Shown: positions 1 to 8,854, counted from the first letter of the stretch. The stretch is 17,634 nt of DNA from Pseudomonadota bacterium (GCA_023427925.1 JAEYZS010000208.1:1-17634), one strand, 5' to 3'. The notes: a model not told the origin generated them from the sequence alone. Numbers and translations: made by a program.

Positions 1-558
1 GATGTAAGGAGAGGAAAACCAACAAATCACAAAGCGTTTGGTGAGGCGACCGCTCTTTTGGCTGGCGATGCGCTTCTTACGGAGTCATTTAGAGTTCTTT
101 CTAAAAATTCACAAAATCCGGAATTAAATTTAAAAGTTGTCAATCTTCTAACAGAGTGTGCTGGGTTATTAGGAATGATTGGAGGGCAAGTGGTAGATCT
201 TGCAGCTCAAAAAAATAAAGTCAGCGCTGAAGAACTTGCTCAAATGCAGATCAATAAAACAGGTGCGTTAATGAGAGCTTCTGTTGTGGGCTCGGGAATT
301 CTGTGTGGCGCCAATGCAATACAAATCGAAGCGCTTGAGGAGTTTTCAAGGCACATCGGTTTAACTTTCCAAATTGCGGATGATCTCCTGGATGCCGATA
401 AACAAGAGCTGGGAAGTTTTGTAGGAATCTTGGGGTATGAAAAGGCCAAGGCTTTATTAGACTCATTAACAAAAGAGTCATTAAGCAAATTGCGTACATT
501 TGAAGGCAGCGAATTCTTGTGTGCACTTTCGAAGTTTAATTCTCAAAGACTAAAATAA
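1..558 (+). CDS. ispA: Polyprenyl (farnesyl/geranylgeranyl) diphosphate synthase, 3' part
   Basis: This trans-isoprenyl diphosphate synthase would condense isopentenyl diphosphate with allylic diphosphates in the cytoplasm to supply quinone and undecaprenyl precursors. The reading frame is open to the first base, so the 5' end is outside the window. The first visible residues, DVRRGKPTNHKAFGEA, match the region just after the first Asp-rich motif, with the leading D probably its last aspartate. LLAGDALLTESF follows. The second Asp-rich motif is FQIADDLLD near positions 370-396. The usual loop after it is shortened, and GYEKAKALLDSL matches the family C-terminal helix. tlyA starts 1 base after the stop, so the two are probably co-transcribed, as in many bacteria where ispA, dxs and tlyA cluster; dxs does not lie between them here. 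Product chain length (C15 or C20) cannot be decided from this fragment. Confidence 0.93.
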   Translation, partial: DVRRGKPTNHKAFGEATALLAGDALLTESFRVLSKNSQNPELNLKVVNLLTECAGLLGMIGGQVVDLAAQKNKVSAEELAQMQINKTGALMRASVVGSGILCGANAIQIEALEEFSRHIGLTFQIADDLLDADKQELGSFVGILGYEKAKALLDSLTKESLSKLRTFEGSEFLCALSKFNSQRLK

Positions 559-559
559 T

Positions 560-1339
560 ATGAAAAAGCGAGTGGATGTTTCTTTGGTAGAGTGGGGATT
601 TTTTGAATCCCGGAATAAAGCTCAAGCTGCCATTGAAGAAGGCCTTGTTTCTATCGAAAATAAGAAAATTTTAAAGTCCAATCAAGAGATCGAATTTTCG
701 GAAGAAATAAAACCACTCGTTCGAGTGGAAAGTGGGAAAAGTAATCGCTACGTATCTCGCGGTGGTATAAAGATGGAAGGAGCACTTCAAAAAACTGGCA
801 TTGAGGTGAAAGGCTTAAGGGTTTTGGATGTTGGAATCTCTACGGGCGGATTTTCAGATTGCTTACTTCAAAATGGAGCAAAAGAAATCGTTGGAGTAGA
901 TGTCGGCCACAAGCAAATCCATCCCTCACTTTTGTCCCACAAAAATCTTCATGTTTATGAAGGCTTTCATATTAATAATTTAGATAAAGACTTTTTCATC
1001 CGCGAAAACCTAGACCCTGAGTTTGATCTTGTTGTTTGTGATGTTTCGTTTAATTCTATTCGAAATGTATTGCCGCACGTTAATTCTTTTCTGAAAACTG
1101 ACGGGACAGCGCTCTTTTTGGTCAAACCACAATTTGAGCTTTCTCGTGAAGACCTTGGTAAAGGAGGAATCGTAAAAGATATTTCGCATTTTCAAAAGGT
1201 AGAAAAGTTGGTAAGATCATTATTCGAAGATTTTAATTACACGATCTTGGATTATTTCGAAAGTTCCATAGCAGGATCAGACGGCAACAGGGAGTTTTTC
1301 ATTTATGCAAAGAAATTCGGAGATTCAAAAAAAGTTTAG
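560..1339 (+). CDS. tlyA: TlyA family 16S/23S rRNA (cytidine-2'-O)-methyltransferase
   Basis: 259 residues, full family length. An N-terminal S4 RNA-binding domain spans about residues 2-60. It is followed by the family signature SRGG (66-69) and a Rossmann-type FtsJ-like methyltransferase domain. The SAM-binding motif I is DVGISTGGFSD (90-100), CDVSF lies at 160-164, KPQFE at 189-193, and GNREFF near 242-247. K71, D161, K189 and E246 line up with the Lys-Asp-Lys-Glu tetrad of 2'-O-methyltransferases. Characterised family members methylate ribose of 16S C1409 and 23S C1920 and affect capreomycin sensitivity. The ATG is 1 base after the ispA stop. The 3' end overlaps the next gene by 35 bp, so the expected unit is ispA-tlyA-lipoprotein-pepP. 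Confidence 0.95.
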   Translation: MKKRVDVSLVEWGFFESRNKAQAAIEEGLVSIENKKILKSNQEIEFSEEIKPLVRVESGKSNRYVSRGGIKMEGALQKTGIEVKGLRVLDVGISTGGFSDCLLQNGAKEIVGVDVGHKQIHPSLLSHKNLHVYEGFHINNLDKDFFIRENLDPEFDLVVCDVSFNSIRNVLPHVNSFLKTDGTALFLVKPQFELSREDLGKGGIVKDISHFQKVEKLVRSLFEDFNYTILDYFESSIAGSDGNREFFIYAKKFGDSKKV

Positions 1340-2267
1340 ATTGCTTTCCATCTTGATTCTGTCATGTCTCATTCTCCAAGCGTGTACGGTAGCATCCAAA
1401 AGGGATGGCGCTAAAAAAGAACTTCCAATCCCATCAACCGGCGAGTTACCACCTCGTATAGATATTTCTGACGATGGTTATGGTGAGGGTAGCGAGCCCG
1501 TTATTCCAAACGTGAAAGTGCCTAAGATTGGAATTGTTTTAACGCCAGCAGGTGCCAGATCCTATTCCTATATTGGTGTTTTAAGAGAGTTTGAAAAAGC
1601 AAAAGTTCCGATAGATTCGATTGCAGGTCTAGAATGGGGCGCACTCATTGGAGCGCTTTATTCGGTCAATGGCAAGGCTCACGAAGTGGAGTGGAAAGCG
1701 TCCAAGATTCCAGAGGATTTTGTAAAAAAAGGAATTTTGTCATCTAGCGTAGAGCCGCGATCATTTGCTGAGCTTGATAAGCACTTAAAAACTATTTTTG
1801 AAAATACTAAAGTCGAAGAAGGTAAAATTCCTTTTTCATGTATTACTGACAATTTAAAAAATTTTAAAAGTCTTATGATCTTTAAAGGGACCTATCGAGA
1901 TACTTTAGGATTCTGTCTTGGGCATGCTCCAATCACGACTTCTAAAAATGGCTGGGTAGCATCAAGCCAGCAAACACGCTTGCTCATTGATCAAATGGCG
2001 CAAAGAGGAATGGATTACATTGTCCTCGTAGATGCATTAACACCTTATTATCCCCTTAATGGCGTGAAAGTGGACGAATCTGTTCAAATTGTTTGGTCCA
2101 ATGTTCACAAATCCATCGCCCAGAATAAAAAATACGTTCATCAGGTGATTACGGTCCCTATTTCTAAGAATATTTTAAGCTTTAATTCGCGAAAGGAATT
2201 TATTCAGCTTGGTGAAAGAGCAGGGAAAGAAGCAGCAGAAAAAATTGTTAAGCAATTTGGATTGTAA
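1305..2267 (+). CDS. Patatin-fold lipoprotein lacking the catalytic dyad (probable pseudoenzyme)
   Basis: 320 residues. A signal peptide ends in the lipobox LQAC (24-27), so the mature protein should be lipidated at C27 and periplasmic, anchored to a membrane. Residues 74-123 follow the patatin pattern: a beta strand, a Gly-containing loop, IGVLREFEKAKVPID, then an AG-x-x-x-G-A-L-IGALY nucleophile elbow. The elbow reads G-L-E-W-G (108-112), so glutamate replaces the serine of GxSxG. The glycine-rich oxyanion loop is eroded to TPAGARS (80-86). The C-terminal Asp-Gly motif appears as N-G (215-216), before a helix and the strand YIVLVD (238-243). Phospholipase activity is therefore unlikely; a binding or scaffold role is inferred. 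Start: ATG overlapping tlyA by 35 bp, with AGGGAG at 1289-1294. Between lipobox and domain is a Pro-rich linker (about 38-72). Confidence 0.82.
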   Translation: MQRNSEIQKKFRLLSILILSCLILQACTVASKRDGAKKELPIPSTGELPPRIDISDDGYGEGSEPVIPNVKVPKIGIVLTPAGARSYSYIGVLREFEKAKVPIDSIAGLEWGALIGALYSVNGKAHEVEWKASKIPEDFVKKGILSSSVEPRSFAELDKHLKTIFENTKVEEGKIPFSCITDNLKNFKSLMIFKGTYRDTLGFCLGHAPITTSKNGWVASSQQTRLLIDQMAQRGMDYIVLVDALTPYYPLNGVKVDESVQIVWSNVHKSIAQNKKYVHQVITVPISKNILSFNSRKEFIQLGERAGKEAAEKIVKQFGL

Positions 2268-2281
2268 TAGAAAGGAAACTT

Positions 2282-3601
2282 GTGTCTAGAACGCCAGCTT
2301 TTGATATTAAAATTTTTGAAAAACGTAGAGCAAGAATTGGAAAATCTATAAAGGATTCAGCAATTGTGCTTTTTTCTCAACCTGAGTTTGTTAGAAACAA
2401 TGATGTCCATCATCGCCATAGACAAGATTCAAACTTATTTTATCTAACGGGATTCGAAGAGGCAGAATCAGTTTTTGTCTATAGGCCCGGTTTAAAGCCA
2501 GAAACAATTTTGTTTGTTCGCCCTAAAGATGAGTTCCGAGAAACTTGGGATGGATTTAGATTTGGACCAGAGGGTGCTAAAAAATACTACAAGGTGGATG
2601 AAGCACATCTTATTTCCTCGCTCGAAGAGAAGCTCCCTGAGTTTTTGAAAGATGTTAAACAAGTTTATTATAGTCTTAAGGAGAATCCCGAACATGATAA
2701 GGTCTTCTTAAAAGCGATTAAGAAAACTCAAAGCACATTTCATCGCGGTTCCCGAGGGAATTTGCCGATTCTTGATAGTAAAGAATTGCTCGGTGAATTT
2801 AGACTTATTAAAGATGAAACAGAAATTGAATGGCAAAGACAGGCTTGCGAGATTACTGCCAAAGCACACATTGAAACCATGAAGTTTGTAAAGCCAGGCA
2901 TTAATGAAAGACAAATTGAAGGTTTTCTACAATTCCAATTTAAAAACCAATTGGCTGCACGCGAAGGTTACGAATCTATTGTTGCTTCCGGAAAAAACGC
3001 AACTACACTTCACTACATATTCAATGATCAAAAGTGTAAGGCTGGAGATCTGTTGCTCATTGATGCTGGAGCAGAGTTTAATTATTTTTCTGGAGACATT
3101 ACACGAACATTTCCAGTAAATGGCAAATTTACTAAAATTCAAAAAGAATTTTACAATCACGTTCTCGAAGTTCAAAAGAAAATTCTCGCAACTATTAAGC
3201 CAGGAATTGAGTTTAAAAGCATGCAAGAGAAAACCATAGAGCTTTTAACTGAGGCGATGATTGACCTTAAGTTATTAAAGGGCAAAAAAGAAAAGCTCAT
3301 CAAAGATCTCGCGTACAAGAAATACTACATGCACGGAGTGTCGCACTGGTTGGGAATGGATGTTCACGATGCTGGTTTGTATGAGATAGACAAAAAGTCT
3401 CGAAAGCTTGAAGCCAATATGGTGTTTACTGTGGAACCAGGGCTTTATGTGCCTTATAACGACGAAAGTGCACCAAAGGATTTGAGGGGCCTTGGCGTTC
3501 GTATCGAAGACAATATCTTGGTCACTAAGAAGGGTTATGAGAATTTAACTCAGAAGGCACCAAAAGAAGTATCCGATATCGAAAAGGTTATGAGCTCTTA
3601 A
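2282..3601 (+). CDS. pepP: Xaa-Pro aminopeptidase P, M24B metallopeptidase
   Basis: 439 residues, close to the roughly 440 of E. coli PepP. It removes N-terminal residues that precede proline and uses a dinuclear metal site, usually Mn, in the cytoplasm. An AMP_N domain covers about 5-135, with the conserved QDSNLFYLTGF stretch at 48-58. A pita-bread M24 domain spans about 178-430. The metal ligands are visible: D261 (LLLIDAGAE), D272 (SGDITRTF), H355 (HGVSHWLGMDVHD), E385 (FTVEPGLY) and E409 (GVRIEDN). H362 matches a second active-site histidine. The start is GTG with an AAAGGA ribosome site at 2271-2276, 5 nt upstream and 14 bp after the lipoprotein stop. The stop codon interlocks with that of the convergent HAD gene. 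Confidence in family is high; the symbol follows domain order and length. Confidence 0.95.
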   Translation: MSRTPAFDIKIFEKRRARIGKSIKDSAIVLFSQPEFVRNNDVHHRHRQDSNLFYLTGFEEAESVFVYRPGLKPETILFVRPKDEFRETWDGFRFGPEGAKKYYKVDEAHLISSLEEKLPEFLKDVKQVYYSLKENPEHDKVFLKAIKKTQSTFHRGSRGNLPILDSKELLGEFRLIKDETEIEWQRQACEITAKAHIETMKFVKPGINERQIEGFLQFQFKNQLAAREGYESIVASGKNATTLHYIFNDQKCKAGDLLLIDAGAEFNYFSGDITRTFPVNGKFTKIQKEFYNHVLEVQKKILATIKPGIEFKSMQEKTIELLTEAMIDLKLLKGKKEKLIKDLAYKKYYMHGVSHWLGMDVHDAGLYEIDKKSRKLEANMVFTVEPGLYVPYNDESAPKDLRGLGVRIEDNILVTKKGYENLTQKAPKEVSDIEKVMSS

Positions 3602-4356
3602 AGAAAGTTATGGGTCAGCCATTTTCTTGAAATGGCTTCGTGATAGAGTTTAAGCTCTTGATTCATGATATCTTTGTCTTTAAATGCAGCCTCATGACTT
3701 TCTGTCCTTACGGCAAGGGGGATATGTGTTGCAATGTCGAGAAGCCAATAATCTCCCATCGTATTGCCACAAGATAAAATTGGTCTAATGCCATTAGTTT
3801 TTTGCATGAGTGCTTCGGATTTTCCCTCTCGATATGTGATCGGACCATCTTGAATATCGGTGACAAGGCCATTTTCTATTTTGGTTTGGACTCCGAGAAC
3901 ATTTTCAAATGGAATTCCAAGTTGTGCCACGCAGGGTTCAACAGCCCATTTTACCGATGCCGTTACAACATACACATTTACATTTTTTGATTTTAAATAC
4001 TCAATGAGTTTTTTAATCGGTGGAAAGACCGCAATTCCGTCTCGAGCAATAAATGCATCTTGGGCCCACTGGCGGACAGTCGTGATGGGCAAGCCTTTAT
4101 GGATTTGAGCCAACCAAAGAAACGCGTCCCGAGGATTTTTATCTTTGATGGCGTAGACGTATTTCCAGGGCTCTGGGGGCAATGGAATAAGTTTATTATC
4201 AATTTCGTAATCGAAAAAAGCGTTGCCTGCGTCATTATCCCAGAGCGTGCCGTCGGCATCAAAGGCGGCAAAATGAGGACCCGGGCCTTTTACGGCCTCA
4301 TCTATTTTTTGAGTTATAAAACTCCACGTTTCCTCTGAAAAATCTTTGTAGTCCAT
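3598..4356 (-). CDS. HAD-superfamily phosphatase (phosphoserine-phosphatase-like)
   Basis: 252 residues. All four haloacid dehalogenase motifs are visible. Motif I is DADGTLWDND (33-42), with nucleophile D33 and acid/base D35. Motif II is VTAS (131-134). Motif III is a lysine near K179 (REGKSEAL). Motif IV is GNTMGDYWLL (197-206), with D202. A helical cap of the C1 type fits between motifs I and II (about 43-110). The protein should hydrolyse a small phosphorylated metabolite in the cytoplasm; the substrate cannot be read from sequence. The DGTLW form and GNT-GD motif IV resemble the phosphoserine-phosphatase/HAD-IB group. It has no signal peptide. The gene is convergent with pepP (4 bp overlap at the stops) and divergent from the gene at 4380, with only 23 bp between the two starts. 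Confidence 0.85.
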   Translation of the reverse strand: MDYKDFSEETWSFITQKIDEAVKGPGPHFAAFDADGTLWDNDAGNAFFDYEIDNKLIPLPPEPWKYVYAIKDKNPRDAFLWLAQIHKGLPITTVRQWAQDAFIARDGIAVFPPIKKLIEYLKSKNVNVYVVTASVKWAVEPCVAQLGIPFENVLGVQTKIENGLVTDIQDGPITYREGKSEALMQKTNGIRPILSCGNTMGDYWLLDIATHIPLAVRTESHEAAFKDKDIMNQELKLYHEAISRKWLTHNFL

Positions 4357-4368
4357 GTCACAAGGCTA

Positions 4369-4374
4369 TATATT
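4369..4374. promoter_or_regulatory. Candidate shared -10 element in a 23-bp divergent intergenic gap
   Basis: The only AT-rich block between the divergent starts at 4356 (-) and 4380 (+) is TATATATT (4367-4374). On the + strand TATATT (4369-4374), with TTGTAG (4346-4351) 17 bp upstream as a weak -35, would start transcription near 4381. That is at the ATG, or just before the second in-frame ATG at 4386. On the - strand TATATA (4372-4367) would start near 4360. Either mRNA would have almost no leader. No good Shine-Dalgarno precedes either start. This is an inference from spacing alone. Confidence 0.35.
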
Positions 4375-4379
4375 CGGGT

Positions 4380-4832
4380 ATGACTATGTCAAATTTTAAA
4401 GTCCTAACAATTCAGAATCTCGAAGAAATTCTAAGTTTAGAAGAATCTAAAATTAAAATTCTCGATGAAATCGAGCGCATGCAGATCGTTTGGAAAGCGC
4501 CTTGGAGAGAAGAATCTTTAGAGCATTACCTGAAAACAGGCTGGTGTATCGGAATGTACGACGATCAAGGGCAGATGAAGGCGTATTTTTTGGCGCAACC
4601 TATTTTATTTATGGAATCCCTTACTCAGACACTTTGGATTGAGTATTTGTCCTACAACAACCTTGATGAGGGATTAAAGCTTCTGGACTTTGCGTACAAA
4701 TATGGCAGAGACAAACACTTGCAGAGAGTTTTGTTCAACAAAGACTCCATTTTTGAAAAAGTGAATTTACCATTTAAAGTGGCAAACCAAAACAAGAACT
4801 ATGTTGAAGTGTACACCACAAAATTATCGTAA
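4380..4832 (+). CDS. Hypothetical protein, possible GNAT-like fold
   Basis: 150 residues, no signal peptide or membrane segment. I do not recognise a named family. The order of elements resembles the N-terminal acetyltransferase (GNAT) fold: a helix with WREESLEHYLKTG (42-54), paired strands WCIGMYDD and QMKAYFLAQPI (55-75) joined by a tight turn, then TLWIEYLSYN (84-93) and a helix EGLKLLDFAYKYG (97-109). The acetyl-CoA pyrophosphate loop (Q/R-x-x-G-x-G/A) that normally follows the fourth strand is not evident, so enzymatic activity is doubtful. An in-frame ATG at 4386 is an alternative start. glpD starts 11 bp downstream, so the two probably share a transcript. The reading frame keeps normal protein composition throughout and is very likely real. 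Confidence 0.7.
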   Translation: MTMSNFKVLTIQNLEEILSLEESKIKILDEIERMQIVWKAPWREESLEHYLKTGWCIGMYDDQGQMKAYFLAQPILFMESLTQTLWIEYLSYNNLDEGLKLLDFAYKYGRDKHLQRVLFNKDSIFEKVNLPFKVANQNKNYVEVYTTKLS

Positions 4833-4843
4833 GAGGACCTAAG

Positions 4844-6502
4844 GTGAGTTTTTCATTTTTAGATAGAGATAAAATTATTCAAAAAATGTCTGAGTCAGAA
4901 TATGACGTGGTCATCATTGGCGGTGGAATTACAGGAGCGGGTGTGGCAAGAGATGCTGCGAGCCGCGGTATGAAAGTCGCGCTTGTAGAGGCTTCAGACT
5001 TTGCCTCAGGAACGAGTTCGCGTTCGTCAAAGCTAATTCACGGTGGTATTAGATATCTTGAGAACATGGAGTTTCATTTAGTATTTGAAGCGCTTTCTGA
5101 GCGCGCACTCCTTTTTAAGATCGCTCCTCACATGGTGCACCCTTTAAGATTTCTACTACCGCTCTACAAAGGAAGCAGAGTTGGAATGTTTAAAATGGGA
5201 TTGGGAATGTGGCTCTATGATGCTCTTTCTTTATTCCGGGCTCCGCAATTGCATGAAAGATTGTCGCCCAAACAATCCCTAGAAAGAATTCCAATACTTG
5301 AGGGCAAAAACTTGATGGGTTCCTACGTGTACTCGGATGCTTATATGGATGACGATCGCCTTGTGATCGAAACTCTTAGATCTGCTCAGGCTCTAGGAGC
5401 CGACCAGGTGAGCTATGTCCGTGCAACAGAAGCTCAGTTTGAAAATGAAAAAATAAAATCCATTACATGCGAAGATGTTTTAACAGGTAAGAAGTTTACT
5501 CTTAAGGGCAAGCATTTTATTTCAACAGTGGGTCCGTGGACAGATCAGTTGGGGGAAAGATTGTTGAAAAAGTGGAAAAAGATTCTCCGCCCTTCTAAAG
5601 GAATTCACATCACTTTAAATAAAGACAGATTACCACTTTCTAGCGCAATGGTTATGGCCACAGAAGGGGAGAAAAGAATTGTATTTGGAATTCCAAGGCA
5701 TGAAATGATCATCATAGGAACAACAGATACGGATTTTAGAGATGATCCCGCGACAGTCCACTCTACAAAAGAAGATGTTGAGTACCTCCTAAAAGTTATC
5801 GAAGAATATTTTCCAGGAGCTGTACGTAAGGAAGACATCATAGCTTCTTACGCTGGAGTACGACCATTAGTACACGATGGCTCCGAAACGGAAAGCAAAA
5901 CGAGCAGAGAACACACAATAATCGTCGATCCGAGAAATATTACCTTTGTCGCCGGTGGCAAGTATACAACTTATAGAAAGATGGCAGAGCAAACAGTTGA
6001 AATGCTTCTTAAGTTGTTTTCAAAAAACGATCGCAAAAAGTTTAAATCTAATAATACAAAGATCCCCCTAAATCCTAAGATCACTGTCGAGAGTTTCAAG
6101 GAAGCTCAGTCGCGATTAGAGGAGCTCGCTTCGCGAGTTCATTTTCCCAAAGACCAAGTCCAGGTGCTATTGGATCGCCATGGTGGGGAGGCCTTTGATA
6201 TTGTGAGTCACTATTATAATTCTTCTCTAAACTCGATTTGGGAACTTGAGGCCCATTTCGCAATAGATGAGTGTATGTGTGGGAAACTAAAGGACTTTTA
6301 CTTAAGGCGAGCCCCACTTTTTCTGGCAGAAAAAGATCATGGTTTTCAGCTCTTAGAGAGTCTGTCTTATATCTTCCAGCAAAAATTAGGTTGGAGTGAC
6401 GAAGTTCGTCGGTCTAACATTAAAGAGGTAGCCGAGCACGAAGCTTTTGAATTGGCTTGGAAAAAAAGAAATCTAAGAATCTTGAGGGGGGAGAAATGTT
6501 GA
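4844..6502 (+). CDS. glpD: Aerobic glycerol-3-phosphate dehydrogenase (FAD-dependent)
   Basis: 552 residues. It oxidises sn-glycerol-3-phosphate to dihydroxyacetone phosphate at the inner membrane and passes electrons to quinone. The N-terminal FAD-binding motif is VVIIGGGITGAG (22-33) with a distal acidic residue in LVEAS (47-51). Other family signatures are SSKLIHGGIRYLE (61-73), GTTDTDF (292-298), AGVRPLV (337-343) and GGKYTTYRKMAE (371-382). A C-terminal helical DAO_C domain (about 410-535) contains AIDECMCGKLKDFYLRR (473-489). The length fits the 550-residue type rather than the shorter E. coli GlpD. The start is GTG at 4844 with AAGAGGA (4831-4837) at good spacing; an internal ATG at residue 15 is a weaker choice. 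No glpK or glpF is seen nearby. The stop overlaps the start of the next gene (ATGTTGA, 6496-6502). Confidence 0.96.
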   Translation: MSFSFLDRDKIIQKMSESEYDVVIIGGGITGAGVARDAASRGMKVALVEASDFASGTSSRSSKLIHGGIRYLENMEFHLVFEALSERALLFKIAPHMVHPLRFLLPLYKGSRVGMFKMGLGMWLYDALSLFRAPQLHERLSPKQSLERIPILEGKNLMGSYVYSDAYMDDDRLVIETLRSAQALGADQVSYVRATEAQFENEKIKSITCEDVLTGKKFTLKGKHFISTVGPWTDQLGERLLKKWKKILRPSKGIHITLNKDRLPLSSAMVMATEGEKRIVFGIPRHEMIIIGTTDTDFRDDPATVHSTKEDVEYLLKVIEEYFPGAVRKEDIIASYAGVRPLVHDGSETESKTSREHTIIVDPRNITFVAGGKYTTYRKMAEQTVEMLLKLFSKNDRKKFKSNNTKIPLNPKITVESFKEAQSRLEELASRVHFPKDQVQVLLDRHGGEAFDIVSHYYNSSLNSIWELEAHFAIDECMCGKLKDFYLRRAPLFLAEKDHGFQLLESLSYIFQQKLGWSDEVRRSNIKEVAEHEAFELAWKKRNLRILRGEKC

Positions 6503-7302
6503 AGAATTGGGGAACGAAAGTTTTCGCAGTCTTTATTTGTCTGAGCTTACTGATATCTTCTACTGCCCAGACCCACTTTACACCAACATTCGATGAAACC
6601 TTGAACAAGTGGCTTGGATATATGGGGTTTCGAGGAAATGTTTTGGAATATCAAAAGTTTTACGATGACATCGGTTATCTTGATGACTTTAAGATTCTAT
6701 TGGAAGAGCCTTTAAAGGAAAGAGTTGCTGAGCGCGCTCAAGCCCGAATCCTATTTGAAATTAAAGAAAACGACACTTACGAATTTGCGAATTTCAAAAT
6801 TCTTCAAAAAGATATCAAGGACCTTCCTTATATGTACGCGGATTGGATCGCAAGGTTTGCGATTTCATATGCTGTAAAAGACGTTTCAAGACTTTTGGGG
6901 TTAAGAGCCAAAACTGAAAAAGTAGGAGAGGGCCTTTATCGGGTAACGATTGATCCTGCAAAGTCAACAGAGCCATCTAGATATAGATTTACGCAGATTG
7001 AAGTTTTTTATGAGGTTAAAAATTTGTTCCTAAATCTTGATTTAAATATAAAAGGGGAACGCGATTACTTGATATTGGGCTTTTTAAAAAGCGAGATCCA
7101 CGGCATTTTAAGGGCGCTTGAAAATGGGAACTTCCCGTCGTCTACTTTAGTGACTTTAATTTCTGAATTATTGCGGGGATCTTCAGACTATCTAATCCGC
7201 GATCTTTTAAAATTGTCAGAAGCTTCGCGTGCGACTCTTTTAGAACTCGAACGTAACCCCGAATTAACAATTGAGGAATGGGAGCCGCAAGACTCACTTT
7301 AA
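6496..7302 (+). CDS. Secreted hypothetical protein
   Basis: 268 residues from the ATG at 6496. I prefer this start because a G-rich ribosome site (AGGGGGGAG, 6485-6493) is just upstream and the product then begins with a clean signal peptide (basic MLKNWGTK, hydrophobic VFAVFICLSLLIS, cleavage near STAQ at 23-25). A longer version from 6457 would bury the signal. I recognise no family. The mature part is mixed alpha/beta. Its helical N-terminal half carries YADWIARFAISYAVKD (114-129), a beta-rich middle contains GEGLYRVTID and IEVFYEVKNLFLNLDLNI, and the C-terminus is helical. It overlaps the glpD stop by 7 bp, so translational coupling is likely. The last 53 codons lie antisense to the 3' end of the SCP2-like gene on the other strand. 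Confidence 0.72.
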   Translation: MLKNWGTKVFAVFICLSLLISSTAQTHFTPTFDETLNKWLGYMGFRGNVLEYQKFYDDIGYLDDFKILLEEPLKERVAERAQARILFEIKENDTYEFANFKILQKDIKDLPYMYADWIARFAISYAVKDVSRLLGLRAKTEKVGEGLYRVTIDPAKSTEPSRYRFTQIEVFYEVKNLFLNLDLNIKGERDYLILGFLKSEIHGILRALENGNFPSSTLVTLISELLRGSSDYLIRDLLKLSEASRATLLELERNPELTIEEWEPQDSL

Positions 7303-7606
7303 CTCCTCCTGCGAGGTAGAGCTTTGCCACATCTGCAACGAGATCGCTTAGATCTTCGCCATTAGACTTTAGAAGAGCATCAATGCCTTCAGGGGAAAAT
7401 CTAAAAACAACATCGGGTTTTCTGGCAGATCTTAACTCAAACTTTGGATCCTTGCCTTGTTTAAAATATGTGCATTCAATTGTGTTACCAATGAAAATTC
7501 CAATTTCGACTTTGGAATCCAGGTAGCTCATGAGCTTAAAGCTTGCGGGTTTTTCCTCTAGAAAGCTTTTGCATTTGTCGAAATATTCATTCGCAGTATC
7601 CATCAT
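7142..7606 (-). CDS. SCP2 (sterol carrier protein 2)-like domain protein
   Basis: 154 residues, cytoplasmic, no signal peptide. Residues about 20-120 follow the SCP2 pattern: alternating beta strands (KVEIGIFIGNTIECTYFKQ, then FELRSARKPDVVFRFSPEGIDALL with the usual P-D-hydrophobic strand before a helix) and a Gly-turn strand LAGGVKVSLA (98-107). SCP2 domains bind lipids or acyl chains; in bacteria the ligand is usually unknown. The assignment rests on pattern recognition and needs a profile search. Two adjacent ATGs are possible. The second (7601-7603) is better placed 5 nt from GAGGA (7609-7613). The 3' third overlaps the convergent secreted-protein gene by 161 bp. A candidate promoter lies at 7646-7673. 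Confidence 0.62.
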   Translation of the reverse strand: MMDTANEYFDKCKSFLEEKPASFKLMSYLDSKVEIGIFIGNTIECTYFKQGKDPKFELRSARKPDVVFRFSPEGIDALLKSNGEDLSDLVADVAKLYLAGGVKVSLAAPIPQLLIRGYVRVLKESHAKLLTILKDRGLDSLKIPAIIQKLKSLK

Positions 7607-7645
7607 TGTCCTCGCAGAATCGGTATCATCGGGCTAGCTTAAGGG

Positions 7646-7673
7646 ATTACCACTCTGCGTCTTAAGGTGTCAA
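7646..7673 (-). promoter_or_regulatory. Candidate sigma-70-type promoter for the SCP2-like gene
   Basis: On the - strand a perfect TTGACA (7673-7668) is followed after 16 bp by GGTAAT (7651-7646), which matches the last four positions of the -10 consensus. The predicted start of transcription near 7639 would leave a leader of about 33-38 nt ending in the GAGGA ribosome site. The -10 is weak, so the call is tentative. Confidence 0.4.
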
Positions 7674-7737
7674 AATAAAAGATTTTTATCTGGTTTTTTC
7701 AACGGAATTCCTTAAAGTTGTTAATATGTTAAGTGTG

Positions 7738-8851
<1,114 letters not shown>

Positions 8852-8854
8852 GCC

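Noticed and set aside
2492..3226. Several - strand ORFs (67-99 codons) inside pepP
   Set aside because: pepP is complete with all metal ligands. The antisense frames are rich in Phe, Asn and Cys, as expected for the complement of AT-rich coding DNA.
3860..4338. Two overlapping + strand ORFs of 82 and 92 codons opposite the HAD gene
   Set aside because: They are shadows of a gene with all four HAD motifs. Neither has a ribosome site or recognisable protein character.
6457..6495. Upstream ATG adding 13 residues to the secreted protein after glpD
   Set aside because: It would place a very charged stretch before the signal peptide and extend the glpD overlap. The ATG at 6496 has the G-rich ribosome site.
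7673..7700. AT-rich small inverted repeat (ATAAAA...TTTTAT) between the divergent genes
   Set aside because: It is too short and AT-only to support as an operator or terminator, and it overlaps the promoter region by chance-level similarity.
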